Source of the DNA: Setophaga petechia
Lineage: Eukaryota; Chordata; Aves; Passeriformes; Parulidae
DNA: 64,000 nt
Assembly (NCBI GenBank): GCA_024362935.1
Contig: JANCRA010000006.1
Location: 35,209,924-35,273,923, forward strand
Direction: 5' to 3'
Positions 34,481 through 46,244 of this stretch are shown in pieces (the first letter of the stretch is position 1; each line of letters begins with the position of its first letter). The notes under the pieces were generated by a model. It saw only the letters and a program-made list of their open reading frames with translations. It was not told where the DNA came from and made no database searches. Position numbers and translations under genes: made by a program.

Positions 34481-36984
34481 GGCCCCAAGGCCGGGGCTCT
34501 TGTGCTGCCTTGGGCAGATGGGATGGCAGCAGGGGCTGCAGAGCTGTCAGCACCTCAGCCCGAGGGGAGCAGGGCAGCCAGGGAGCCTCCTTTGGCCTTG
34601 GCCAGGCATGTTCCCCCATGGCTGGGGCTGAGTCCTGTGGCAGCTGCAGCTGCTGCTGTGCCCTTGGCAGGGGCTGAGGCCGTGGGGCCAGTGGCCAGAG
34701 CAGCCTGGCCTGAGCAGAGCTGTGGGGCCAGAGCCGGCTGGGCTGGGCTGGGGAGAGGCCCTTGGTGCTGGCCAGAGCTCAGGGCAGCTGGCAGAGCTTG
34801 CAGGGAGCTGGGCTGGGCTCAGAGAGCCTGGCCCAGAAACCATCAGTGTCCATCTCAGCCTGGCTGAGTGTGCAGGGGCAGGACTCAGGCCAGGCCTTGT
34901 GGGGCAGGGCCAGCGCCTGTGCAAGGCATTGCAAACAGGCAAGTGGCCCAGAGAGGAGGCTGCTCTGTGCCCTTGGTGGCACGGACAGAGCAGGGAGGGG
35001 GCCCAGGACATTTGTCAGCACCAGCCTCTGTCCCCATGTGTTGGTAGCCCTGGCTGCTGAGCCCTGCTTTGGCCTGGGCTGAGTTTGGCTGTGGCCCAGC
35101 TCCATCCTCCTGCAGGGCTCAGGGCCTGTTCCCAGCCATGGCCAGCCCTGGCTGCCTCTCTGCTGGCCCAGAGGCCGGCAGAGCCCGGGGCAGGGCTGTC
35201 TGTACAGCCCCACAGGTGCCGTGGGCTCTGCAGGAGCTGGCAGAGGCTGCCCAGCAGGGAGGCCATGGGGCACAGAGCCCCAAGGCTGCTGTGGGCACCA
35301 CGGCACAGGGGCCGTTCCCAGCCGCAATGCTCCTGGCCTGGGCTGGGCCTGCACAGGGACTGGGCCACCATGGCTGGGCCAGCACAGGGCCACAAAGGGG
35401 CCACGCAGCCGCTGCCGGGGCTGACAGCAAGGCCAGGCACACACAAGCAATTGCTGAGCATGGCCTGTGCTGGCCAGGCCTGACTGTGCCAAAGGCAGAG
35501 CTCAGCTGCCCTTGGGGGCTGCAGCAACAGTCCAGAGCCCAAAGAGCCTCCATGGCTGTGCTGGAGACCAAGGCTGCAGCAGGGAAATGCAGGGCTGCTG
35601 CCAGATGGGGAGGGCATTGAATTCCAGCACACACCTCAGCTCTCTGATGATCCCGGCACCATGCTGGGCCCTGTTTCAGATTGGAGCAGAGCAGATGTTG
35701 ATGGGACAGGAGCCCTGTGGGGTTGACAGGGACCTGCAGCTTGCAAGGTGCTCTGCTCTCCCTCAGGTGCTCTCAGAGAGATCCAATCCCAGCTCGGCAG
35801 CTCAGGGCACAAGAGGCACTGCCTGTTCATGGGCACACAGCTGATGTCTGCCTGGAAAGGGGCACAGGTATTAATATCTGTTTGTTTCATAATACACAAG
35901 CAAATATTTATTATCTGGGTCACTTGAGTACTTTTAATAAATGGCAAAATTTTTCTCACCAGGAACAGGAATTTTCTGGAGGTGTACTGATGGCAGGAAA
36001 AGAAATCCTGATCTTGCCTTCTACTGGTGTCACTAATATTCTATTAAATATTTTTCTTTCCTGATTCCTTCAAGTGTTTGCAGCTCTCTTATTTAAATGG
36101 CAATTTCAAAGGACATCTCTTCATTTAGAGCAGGTGGGCCAATGTACTTCCTACTGTTCTCAGATTTCCTCCTCTAGAGGCTCTCTGGTCATTCAAGGGC
36201 CTCTCAACTGACTGACTTCATGCTCTGAGCTGCAAGAAGTCGCCCAATTGTTCTGAAGTTAAAATAAATATATAATTAATCATCATCTTAATTGTGTTTA
36301 TATCGATCACAGAATCACCTTTCCTTAGGTCTTTTGTCTAAAACTGTTCCTGTACGGAACTCCCTTGGGTATGGGGGATATGTCAGATGCTGCTGGGACA
36401 TCCCAGAGAGCTGAGGGAAGAGCTGTGATGGTTATTAAACTGTTCAAATGTTCAACTTATGTTTGTTGGCAAGAAACCTTTCTGTGCCTCTGAGTGTCAC
36501 CAGGCCCTGAGCCCAAAGGACACAAACCTGATGACTTGTGGTTCCCACTGCAGGGGCGCTTGGAGCTTGGCTCTGCACAGGAGAGCTCTTCATCCCCTTT
36601 CTCTCTTCTCCGCCCTCTGGGCATGGAGGGAGGTCCTGACTTCAGCCTGTGACTCGTGTGTGTGCAAGGAGCAAATCTGGGCAGGGATTGGGGCAGGGAA
36701 GTTTTGGGGAGACCTTGGGATCTGGGCACAGAAGGTGTTTTCCATTGCTCTGAGACTGTCTGCTGTGGAAAGTGGATTTAATATCCGGCAGAGGAATGAC
36801 TTTTGCATTTGATGGAGCTGTGCCTTCCCTTGGTTTAGTTGGCTGACAACAAATGAACATCCTTCTGTATCTCAGGCAGCTCCTTCTCCAAGGAAAGCAG
36901 GTGGGAGTTGGAGCCAAGGAGCTGAAAGCTGTGGGTGCAGCCTGGGCTGGAGGGAGCTCAGATTTGCACAAGGCTGCTCTGAGT
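34481..36984. other. GC-rich then AT-rich host DNA without a recognisable gene
   Basis: 34.4-35.6 kb is rich in gggctgggctgg-type words; long frames exist on both strands but are compositional. 35.9-36.4 kb is AT-rich. No splice-bounded exon with a known domain was found. Confidence 0.35.
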
Positions 36985-37560
36985 GCCAGGGCTTGGATGG
37001 GAGAAATGGTGGGGTGGGGGTAGGGACAGAGTGTGGTTGATTGTCAGCCATGAAGGGTCTTGATTTTTGTATCTATTCAAACTGCATGAGGAGGTGCTTG
37101 GATTCAGTGTCAGTTTGAGACTGGACATATCAATGAATTAACAGGAAAAAAAAACAACTAAACATGACCTAAAAAATATTTTCTCACTGTCTTTTTAAAT
37201 ACAGTGTATTCACTTTCAATAGGCTTCTGATATCTGTTTAATCAACCATAACTGATTTTAACACTTAAATTATTCCTAGAGGCTTGGCTTGTTAAGGTGT
37301 TCTTAAAGGTAATGAGCCCTGGGACACTGAATTCCTGCACTCAAGAGCTGAAGGATGAAGAAGCCTCTGGGAGCAGGAAAATTCAACAGCAGCCTCCAAG
37401 TTGCTGAGGATGTCAGCAGCCCCCACTGAGGCCATCCCTGCCCAGAGACCATGGGGGAATGGGCAGACAAGGAGAGCGTCCCTGGGGCTGGGGCAGCACA
37501 ATTCAGAGGCACCAGTGGCTCCAGCTGGGCAATGGAGTGTGGAATGTGGCTGGGAAAGCC
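36985..37560 (+). repeat. Direct duplication, copy B
   Basis: gtgccagggcttggatggga, ttgattgtcagccatgaagg, cagtgtattcactttcaata and actcaagagctgaaggatga match copy A at 33975-34480 about 3.0 kb away in the same orientation. Confidence 0.65.
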
Positions 37561-38600
37561 CTGCCTGGGCTGTGCCAAGCAGGACACACAAGCCCTGACT
37601 CCCATCCCCTAAGCAACTCTCTCAAGGAGACATTTAAAAGGAATTACAATTGTTTGTGTCCTCTGAGTTGGATGTACTGGAGAAATACTGACAAGAGATT
37701 CTCAGGAGCTCAAAACAACAAAACAGCCTTTACTGGCAATTTTAGAAAATCAGAGAAACTTTGGGAAAATGTTTAATGTGACATTCAATCAACAAACACC
37801 CTTCTCAAAGCATTAAGTTGGCCCATGCAACTTCACAAACTCTAAACCTATTTAATTTAATGTTAATCAAAATTTACAAGAGGACAAAAATAGAAAAAGT
37901 ATTTGTCCTTCTCTCTCTCAGAGACAGAGAAAGAAAAATAAGATTTAGAGAAGCGCACACACAGCTACCAACTCCTGGATTCCAGGAAGAATCCAGGAAA
38001 TTCCAAGGATTGAGAAGGAAATTCCAAGAGGAGGGAGGGTCAAGATGTGTGCTGGTCTTGTGGTCAGCCTCAAATACCCCTTGGTCTTTCTTGGTCCTTC
38101 CCCCGGGTGGGGCTTGGGCTCATTTGGTCCCTCAGGAGCTGGGCTGGGGGCTGCAGAGGTGGCTGTGGAGCATTGCCTGTGCTGTGCCAGGGACTGGCAG
38201 CCACTGCTGGGCTGGGATAGAGGCTCTGGGGGGATTGGGGTTCCAGGGCAGGGCAGGGCTGGGGTTCCAGGGCAGGGCAAGGTTTGGACCTGCCCCTTCG
38301 TCCCCCACACACAAAATGTTTCCAGCCAACAATCTCCTTCAGTCTGTCACAATTTGTGATGTTGGAGGTGGATGGCCATGGCCACCTGGATGAGAAGGAC
38401 AGTTCTTTTCAATAGGAAGGAAATCCCCAGTTCTCAGCTAATTTCCGGTTTGATTGCCTGGATTTGGTTTGTTTTTGTTGTTGCTTTGTTTCCTTGGTGT
38501 GCCTGAAGTGTCCAGTGAGGAGCAGAGTGACTCTTGCCAAGGAACTTTGTGCTGCTGTCTCTTAATATTAGATCTGGTTTTTGCTGATCCCTTGCTGGGG
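37561..38600. other. No gene recognised
   Basis: 37610-37860 shares an element with 24950-25100 (actggcaa...tcagagaaactttgggaaaa). 38040-38330 is a GC-rich stretch with overlapping frames lacking domains. Confidence 0.3.
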
Positions 38601-38614
38601 ATTTTTTCAGCGCT

Positions 38615-40400
38615 CTCAAGGCCTCGTTCGTAACAGGTTGAAGGAGCCCTGGCCCAGGCTGTGGCCCTGGGGGACACGGGGACGTTGCCGGGATGTCCCT
38701 GTCCCCGTGTGCCACCCCCAGGGCCCTGGCCCCCTGTCCCCGTGTCAGGCTCTGGGGTCGATCTCGTGGAACATCCTCTGGGGGAGGCTGCGGGGCCAGG
38801 GGCGGGGGGACCCGGGGGGACAGGGGACCCCGCTGTGCACGAGCAGGGTTGGACTGCTCTGGGGGGACTGTGAGGGGGGATGGGGCAGAGTGACCTCCCA
38901 AGTGATGTCACACAGCCCCTGTGATGTCGCACAGCCCCTGTGATGTCACAGAACCAAATCTGGGATGTCACTCTGGAATGTCATGCATCTGCTCTGTGAT
39001 ATCACAGAAGCCTCTGTGGTGTCACAAAGTCATCCTATGATTTCACAGTTTGTTCTGTGATGTCACAACCTGCTCTTTGATGTTACACAGCCACTCAGTG
39101 ATGTCACAACCCACTCTGGTTTCACAGAACCACCCTCTATGATCTCACACTATTATGTCACAGACAGCTGTGTGATGTCACAACCCCCTCAGCGATGTAA
39201 CAAAACCCTCTCTGTGATGTCATACTGCCACTCTTTATGCCACACCACACACTTTGACCTCACAGCGTGCTCTATGATGTCATACACCCATGCCTTGATG
39301 TCACAGCCTGCTCTGTGATGTCACAGAATCCCCTCTGTGATGCTGTAGCTGCTCAGTGACCTAACACAACCCACTCTGTGATGTCATAGCCCAACCTGTG
39401 ACCTCACACAGCCCCCTCTGGGACATCCCACAGGCCCTGCCAGTGCTGAGCCCTTGTGAGCACTGTCTGTGCCCTGCTGGTGTCCCTGAGGGGCCTTGGC
39501 AGTGCCCCAGCCCTGCTGGGCTGTGCACAGGAGCTGCTCTTGGCCAGAGCTGTCTCTCTGCAGTGCTGCCCTTGCCAGGAGCTGCCTCTGGGCCAGAAGC
39601 CCAGCCCAGCTCAGCAGCACAGACACAGCACAAGGACTTTCATGACCTTCTGGGGCTTTGGTGCTCTTTGCATGAGACTCAGTCCCTCAGAGTGGGCTCA
39701 AAGAACTTCTTAAGGGTTCAAAGTGAGATTGAAATACTGAAGTTTCTTGTACTTTAAATAGATCCCTGTCCAGGACAGGACTGAGAAAGTGTCCCCAGGG
39801 AGAGCAGAACACTGCAGGCAGTGATGGCAGCCGGGGACAAGCAAGGCAAAGGTGTCTCTGGTGCTGAGCACACATGGATGTGTTTCAGGAATGCAAAGGG
39901 CCAAGGCCTGAGCCCCAGCCCCTGCCCAGGCAGATCCTGTCCCTCCCTCCTTGCTCAGGGCTCTTCCTGGGATGGGCACTGGCATGTTTAGGTGTGCAAT
40001 GCCAAGGGCAGGAGCATGGGGTGGCCCCTGCCAGGCTGCTGAGCACTTGTTCCCTCATGGCCTCAGGCCCAGGCCCAGCAGCCATGGCCAAAGTGCTGCC
40101 ACAGTTGGCTCTGTCAGGGCCTTGCAGCTGCTGCCCATCCCTGTGCCCTGTGCAGCCCAGGCTGTCCCACGCTGTCCCTGCCCTGCGCCTCTGTCCCTGC
40201 AGGCTGTCGGTATCCCCCGGCTGCCCCACCTGGCTGGGCCCTTCCTTTGCTGACAGCTCTGCCTCCTGCCTGCCTCTGCCTGCCCACACAAAGCCTTGGG
40301 CTGCTCCAGGCTCCTTCTGGGGAACGTGCTGCACCACAGCCCTGCCCTCTCAGTTAAATTCCTTTCCCTCCAGTCTGCACCTCCCCAGCTGCACCTGGCA
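38615..40400 (-). repeat. Inverted duplication, left arm (uninterrupted)
   Basis: 38630-38880 (ggagccctggcccaggct, tctggggtcgatctcgtgga, ggttggactgctctgggggg) is the reverse complement of 53850-53590. 39420-39640 is the reverse complement of 52643-52830 joined to 44525-44570. 39640-40310 is the reverse complement of 44525-43800. About 9 differences in the first 175 compared bases beside the provirus site (about 5%). Confidence 0.85.
38885..39420 (+). repeat. Array of CRE-like octamers (tgatgtcaca), left
   Basis: Irregular ~18-30 bp units of the form ctgtgatgtcacag. They give many TGATGTCA/TGACCTCA-type octamers, close to the cAMP-response element TGACGTCA. Its inverted, longer counterpart is at 52830-53575. 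Confidence 0.75.
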
Positions 40401-40619
40401 TTAATTCTTTCTCTGGCTGTTCTCTATGTCAAAAGGATCCACCATCTCTGAAACCACCCTTCAGTCCCTCCCAGGGCTCTCCTCTGCTGTCCTCAGTCTC
40501 CACCCCACTGAGCACAGAGCTCCTCTTTCCCTATACAGTGGTCAAGTGCTTGAGGCCAAAAGCACTCAGACAAGATGGACAGTTCTTTTCTTTAGGAAGG
40601 AAACCACAGAACCCCAGGG

Positions 40620-41004
40620 TGTGTCAATGTTCACAGGGATTTTCAGATGAGGGAAGAGACGACGATTTGACTCCATGTTTCAGAAGGTTTGATTTATTAT
40701 TTTATTATATATATTACATTAAAACTATACTAAAAAAATAGAAGAAAAAGTTCTCATCAGAAGGCTAGGCTAAGAATAGAAAAGAATGGATAACAAAGGT
40801 TTGTGGCTCGGACAGAGAGCCGAGCTAGCTGGGCTCTGATTGGCCATTAATTATAAACATCTAAGATGGGCCCATCACAGATCCACCTGTTGCATTCCAC
40901 AGCAGCAGATAACCATTGTTTACATTTTGTTTCTGAGGCTTCTCAGCTTCTCAGGAGGAAAAAAGTCCTAAGGAAAGGATTTTCATGAAAAGATGTCTGC
41001 GACA
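40620..41004 (-). mobile_element. Solo LTR with 6-bp target-site duplication (family L385, copy 1)
   Basis: Minus strand TGTCGCAGACATC...AACATTGACACA, 385 bp. ccaggg lies on both sides (40614-40619 and 41005-41010). AT-rich R region with ataataaa-type signals. Inserted in the ~200-bp satellite or its edge. A 6-bp duplication is typical of class II elements. Confidence 0.85.
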
Positions 41005-41009
41005 CCAGG

Positions 41010-42170
41010 GTTTGAAGGCAGACAAAAAGAAGTCACCAGAGGCCAAGGCAAGCCAGACCTGTCTGTCCTTGCAGCTTTTTTCTGAAAACAGCCTTTGGAT
41101 ATTTGGGGAGTTTTGGGGGTGGAATTCCATTTCAGCCATGGGTTCCTGGACTGGAATGACAGTTTTCCATGGGAAGAAAAGGGCAGCGTCCCAGTGTTTC
41201 AAAGGCCCCAAGGAGGTCAAGGCCAGCCAGACCTATTTTCAAGGACAAATCCTTGGAGAGACAGAATTTGGGAGGCCAAACCCCACTTTTGTCTGTGGGC
41301 ATCTGGACAAGGAGGACAGTTCTTTTCTATAAGCAGGAAAATACAGAGCCCCAGAGTTTCAAATGCAGATGAGGGCTGGGCCTCAGGAAGCCAAGGGAAC
41401 CTGGACAGATGTCACCGACATTCTTCTTGAAAAATCCTTTCTTAGGATTTTTCCTTGCTGGAGCTGAAAGGTTTCAGCAGCAAATGTAAACAATTATTAT
41501 CTGCAACAGGTCCACCCGTCATTGGTCCCCTGTAGATGTTTGGACCTACTGACCACTCACGATGGACCTGCTGTCGTCTCTGCGGAGACACAGAGCCTTG
41601 TTTTGACTTCCTTTCTATCTCTCTCTTAGCTTAGCTGCTTCAGAAGAAGCTCTTGCCTTTCTAGCTTTATGTAGAATAGTTATAATGCTGTATATATATC
41701 ATAATATAATAAATCTAGCCTTCTGATCATGGAATCAAGATCCTGTCTCCTCCATCCATCTACAAACCCCTGTGACCACGGCAACAGACAGACATGGCAG
41801 CTTTTATCTGGGAGATATCTTTGGATATAAGGAATTTTGGAAGCATATTCCCAATTTTGGCCATGGACACCTGGACTTGAAAGATGTTTTTTTTCTATGG
41901 TAAGAAAAGCACAGGTCCCCAGTGCTTTGTAGGCAGATGAGAGGTGGCCCCCAAAAGGCCAAGGCCAGCCAGAGCTGTGTGTCCTGGCAGGTTTTATGCA
42001 GGAATAATCCTTGGATATAATCAAATTTGGAGGAGGGGTCCCAGTTTTGGCCATGAACTCCTGGAGGAGAAGGACAGTTCTTTCCCCCAGGAAGGAAAGC
42101 ACAGAACTCCAGGGCTCCAGGGGCTGATGAGAAGCAACCCTCAATATGCCGAGGTCAGCTGGACCTGTCA
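41010..42170 (-). repeat. ~200-bp satellite, antisense cluster
   Basis: The + strand shows the reverse complement of the unit at 26590-27800: ggccaaggccagccagacct, ccttggatataa, ccagttttggccatg, aaggacagttcttt, aggaaagcacagaactccag. Split by the LTR at 41410-41786. Confidence 0.8.
41410..41786 (+). mobile_element. Solo LTR with 6-bp target-site duplication (family L385, copy 2)
   Basis: TGTCACCGACATTC...CCACGGCAACA, 377 bp. gacaga lies on both sides (41404-41409 and 41787-41792). Same family as 40620-41004 and 53872-54260 (aaaatcctttcttaggattt; ttagcttagctgctt). Contains ataataaatctag as poly(A) region. Confidence 0.88.
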
Positions 42171-42179
42171 GGCAGCCCC

Positions 42180-43460
42180 CAGGAGGCCCTGCAGTGTCAC
42201 AATGACCCCTTGGTTCCAGTGGGTCCCCAAGTATCATAATGGTCTCCATCGTTCTATGAGGCTGCACAATGTCACAATGGACTTTTTGGTTCCATGAGCT
42301 TTTGTACTGCCAACAACAGTCTCTTTGGTTTGATGGTGCCACACAGTGTGACAACTGCCCCTTGGCCTGCCAAGACTCCATAGTGTCACAATGGTTCCGT
42401 GTGTCCATGAGGCCTTGTAGTGTCACAATGGCTCCTTCGTTCAGTGAGGCCTTTGGTTTTGCAATGGTCTCCATGATTTCATAAGGCCTTGCAGTGTCAC
42501 AACAGACCATTGGTTTCATTGAGCCCCACAGTGTCTCTGTGGTCCCCTTGACTCCACAAGGCTCTGAAGTGCCACAATGGCCCTTTGGTTCCACAAGGCC
42601 TCAAAGTGTAAAAATGGCCTCCAAGGTTTCATGAGGCGCTGCTGTGTCACAATGGATCTTTGGTTCCATGATGCCCCAGAGTGTCACAATGGTATCCTTG
42701 GTTCTATTGGACCCTTCATCTCATGGAGACCCACAGTGTTCACTGTAGTCTCCTTGATTCCACCAGGCTCTGCCATACTGTAATGGCCCCTTGGTTCCAG
42801 TGGGTCCGAAAGTGTAAGAATTGTCTCCATTTTTCCATGAGGCCCTGCAAAGTCACTGTGGTCTCCATGGTTCCACAGGGCCCCACAGTGTGACAATGGA
42901 CTCTTGGTTCCATGAGGTTCCTCAGTCACAATGGTCTTCTTGGATCTGCAGTGTCACAGTGGCCCCTCGGCTCCATGTGGCCACGCTGTGTCACAATGGC
43001 TCATGGTTCCATGAGGCCACAGAGTTTAACAACGGACCCTTGGTTCTGTGAGGCCTTGCTGTGTCACAATGGACTTCTGGTTCCATGAGCTTTCACACTG
43101 CCAACAGCAGTCTCCTTGGTTCTGCAGTGTCACCATGGCTCCTTTGTTCCATGAGGTTCAGTAGTATCACAGAATCACAGAATTTCTAGGTTGGAAGAAA
43201 CTTTTAAGAACATGGTCACCTTTGTTCTGTGAGGTTCTGCAGTGTCACAATGGCCCCTTGGTTCCAAGAGGTTTCTCAGAGTCACAATGGTCTCCTTGGA
43301 TGTGCAGTATCACAATGTGGTATGTAACAATTGGTTCAATGTGGCCCCAATGTGCCAAAATGGATTTTGGTTCCATGGGGTTCTCCTGTGTCACAATGGA
43401 CCCTTTGTTCCATGAGTTTGCTCAGTGTCACAGCTGACTCCTTGGGTTCTCTGAGGCCCC
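42180..43460 (+). repeat. ~40-bp minisatellite, cluster 4
   Basis: About 30 diverged units around agtgtcacaatgg and cttggttccatgaggc. It contains a short CR1 3'-tail insertion at about 43165-43215. Confidence 0.8.
43165..43215 (-). mobile_element. CR1 or SINE 3'-tail fragment
   Basis: tcacagaatcacagaatttc and taggttggaagaaactttta are the reverse complement of the last ~50 bases of CR1-type elements. Too short to assign. Confidence 0.6.
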
Positions 43461-43794
43461 ACCATCATCAAATCTCTGAAATATCAGAATAAGACTCTCT
43501 AACACTAATTTGCTGTTTAAGAGGGGATCATTTATTCAGGCGTGAGGTCTAGTGAGGGATAACTCCTAACCTTATGTGGACATGTAATTCTACCAGTGTC
43601 TCTAAATGTGTATTGCAATTTATCCGTTACCGCAAAACCCACCCCAAGTTCCCAGATTCAGTCCCTTTTTTCTATCCCTGCATTCTTCAGCCAGATGTCT
43701 TCTTCTTTTCCAACCATTCCTGCTGGGAAGGCAGCCCCTGAATGCCTTGTTCCTGTGCTGAAAGATCACAGGCATGGTTAAAATTGAACTAATC

Positions 43795-44570
43795 CTTTTG
43801 GTATTAAGGCCAAGGCTTTGTGTGGGCAGGCAGAGGCAGGCAGGAGGCAGAGCTGTCAGCAAAGGAAGGGCCCAGCCAGGTGGGGCAGCCGGGGGATACC
43901 GACAGCCTGCAGGGACAGAGGCGCAGGGCAGGGACAGCGTGGGACAGCCTGGGCTGCACAGGGCACAGGGATGGGCAGCAGCTGCAAGGCCCTGACAGAG
44001 CCAACTGGGGCAGCACTTTGGCCATGGCTGCTGGGCCTGGGCCTGAGGCCACGAGGGGACAAGTGACCCTTGCAGGCCTGGGGCCTCATTGCCTCCTTGT
44101 CCCTGCTCAGCAGCCTGGCAGGGGCCGCCCCATGCTCCTGCCCTTGGCATTGCACATCTCCACATGCCAGTGCCCATCCCAGGAAGAGCCCTGAGCAAGG
44201 AGGGAGGGACAGGATCTGCCTGGCCAGGGGCTGGGGCTCAGGCCTTGGCCCTTTGCATTCCTGAAACACATCCATGTGTGCTCAGCATAGAGACACCTTT
44301 GCCTTGCTTGTCTCCACCTGTCATCATTGCCACCAGTGTTCTGCTCTACCTGGAACCTGGGGACACTTCCTCAGTCCTGTGCATCAGATGGATCTATTTA
44401 TAGTCTGAGAAATTTGTATGTTTCAATCCCTTTTTGAGTTCTTGAGAAGTTCTTTGAGCCCACTCTGAGGGACTGAGTCTGATGCAAAGAGCACCAAAGC
44501 CCCAGAGGGTCACTAAAGTCCTTGTGCTGTGTCTGTGCTGCTGAGCTGGGCCGGGCCCCTGGCCCAGAGG
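43795..44570 (+). repeat. Inverted duplication, right arm, part 1
   Basis: Reverse complement of 39590-40310 (for example ggcaggcagaggcaggcagg, gccccatgctcctgcccttg and ccttgtgctgtgtctgtgct). Ends exactly at the provirus insertion point; the arm continues at 52643. Confidence 0.85.
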
Positions 44571-45185
44571 TGTGGGAGCTCAGCACATTGCTCTGAATGT
44601 CCAGAGTCACCGGGAGAACCCTTGGGGGGCTCAGAGGTCCTGGAATGTTGCCAGACATTCTTGGTGGCTGGACTTTGACCCTTCTAGGGATGTGTGTGAG
44701 GACATGGAAGTCACTGGAGTTTGAGTGGTTGAGGGATCACGCATTTACAGGGTGAAATATGCATTTTGGGATTTTGGTACAGGGGGTTTATGGAGACAAG
44801 ATGGAGGGAACTGGGTGTGTCCAGCCTTTCTCCTTCTTGTTCTTGGCCTCCATCTTCTGCTATGATGTTGGCACTTAACAGATTGGTTTAGAGTAGAAGC
44901 TCACTGTCTAGCATAGGTGATGGGTACTGTAAAGTAATTGTAAACGTTGTACACGTAGTTCGTAGTATAAAGACATAACACCACCCCGGGGGCAGGCAGA
45001 GTGCCTTGGACTGTCTTGCTGAGCTGACCTCGGCAGGGCAGGAGAAAAATTTTATAGATAAGATAAAATAAACAACCTTGAGACCGAGAAATGAAGAGCC
45101 CTGACTCCTTCTTTAAGTGCCTGGCTGGGAAAACAGACTTCCAAACTTTTCTCGGGGTCACTCTGACAAACTAATGATCTCGACA
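44571..45185 (+). mobile_element. 5' LTR of the class II provirus
   Basis: TGTGGGAGCTCAGC...GATCTCGACA, 615 bp. Promoter-like TATAAAG at 44966-44972 and poly(A) signal AATAAA at 45067-45072 suggest the U3-R-U5 order. Same length as the 3' LTR. Confidence 0.92.
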
Positions 45186-45187
45186 AC

Positions 45188-45205
45188 TGGTGATCCCTGC
45201 GTGGG
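45188..45205 (+). promoter_or_regulatory. Primer-binding site of the provirus
   Basis: Two bases after the LTR comes TGGTGATCCCTGCGTGGG, starting with the TGG that pairs with a tRNA CCA end. By recall it agrees with the tRNA-Trp site of avian alpharetroviruses at about 13 of 18 positions; tRNA identity is therefore tentative. Confidence 0.6.
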
Positions 45206-45560
45206 CTCCCAGTGGGTCCCAGACGGGCTCCCGGTGAGCAGCCGGTGGGCTGCAGCCCAGGAGAAGCCAAGCAGCAAGAAGACTGCGAGCAGGCAGCTCC
45301 CAGCTGGGAAGTTCCCGAGCTGGACAAGTTCCCAGGAGAGCACTGATAACTCCTTGAGAAAGCAGCCAGCAGGACCTGAAGAAGCGGCAGCCTTGAAGGA
45401 CATCGCACTCCACTTCTGCCGAAGAAGGTTCGTAGCAGAACAGCCCGGACAGGGACCAGAAATTCGCCTCTGATCCCATCTCCTGTGACCTGCTGGCCGG
45501 TGTTTAGGAGCCTTTGGACTGCTCTGATGACAAATTTGGTGAGAAGGTCAAATTAAGCAC

Positions 45561-46244
45561 ATGGGGAACACATACTCCCAGGAACAATTAGATATTTTGT
45601 CCACCTTACAAGGCATGGCACGGACACACACTATGGGAATTTCAAAAAAGAACTTAAAAATCTCTTACTGTGGGTCCGACTTAATTATCCATATTCGGAA
45701 ACACGTTTATTGTTTGAAATTGGGTTTTGGCAAGAAATTAATAGACACCTTTATCTCTTAGCTGCAAGAAAAGATGAAATGGCCATGAAATTGCTGGCAC
45801 CAGCCAGGGTTATGTTAGAGGCGACCTCGGCAAATATTAGGAGGTCAGCCGGGCAGCAGATTGCTGCAGGTCCCGCAGGAGCTGGGGGTGGGGGGAGAGC
45901 AAGGGTCTATAAAGAGATTGGCTCTGGTCCCAGTTACCCCGGGGAAGGTAGTTCCCGGGGAAAGGGAACAAGGAGAAGTATTATCGCCTCCAGTTCCAGC
46001 ATCCCAAAAACCAAAGAGACTCTCAAAATGCCCTGAAACCCCAGAAAATAAAGGGGCTTCAGGCAGCGACTCAGATGCAGATACAATCCCAATTCCAGAC
46101 GAACTAAGGTTTTCTCCTAGCGAGATCGAGGATTCGGGCTCTCCCAAAGGGGCGCGCCCCCCCGATCTGCGGGAGCCTGGGGAACAGGGGTCGGGACAGA
46201 AAGCAAAGTCGGGAGGACTCGAATTGGATTCAGAGGGGAGATAG
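45561..46244 (+). pseudogene. gag: matrix and following linker, frameshifted
   Basis: Starts at ATG 45561 with MGNTYSQEQLDIL; Gly2 is the expected myristoylation site for membrane targeting of Gag. The frame shifts near 45640-45660: the continuation LNYPYSETRLLFEIGFWQEI and RKDEMAMKLLAPARVMLEAT lies in another frame (to 46036). A third frame carries a Ser/Asp/Pro-rich linker (SDSDADTIPIPDELRFSPSE, within 45861-46244). The capsid with its major homology region was not found. Confidence 0.75.

Noticed and set aside
31129..35640. Many overlapping ORFs in GC-rich DNA on both strands
   Set aside because: Compositional; no motifs, no splice-bounded exons and no consistent frame.
38434..38901. Pro-rich ORF shared with 53503-53892 as a conserved gene
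   Set aside because: The arms are recent duplicates so similarity is expected; differences mostly change amino acids and no domain is seen.
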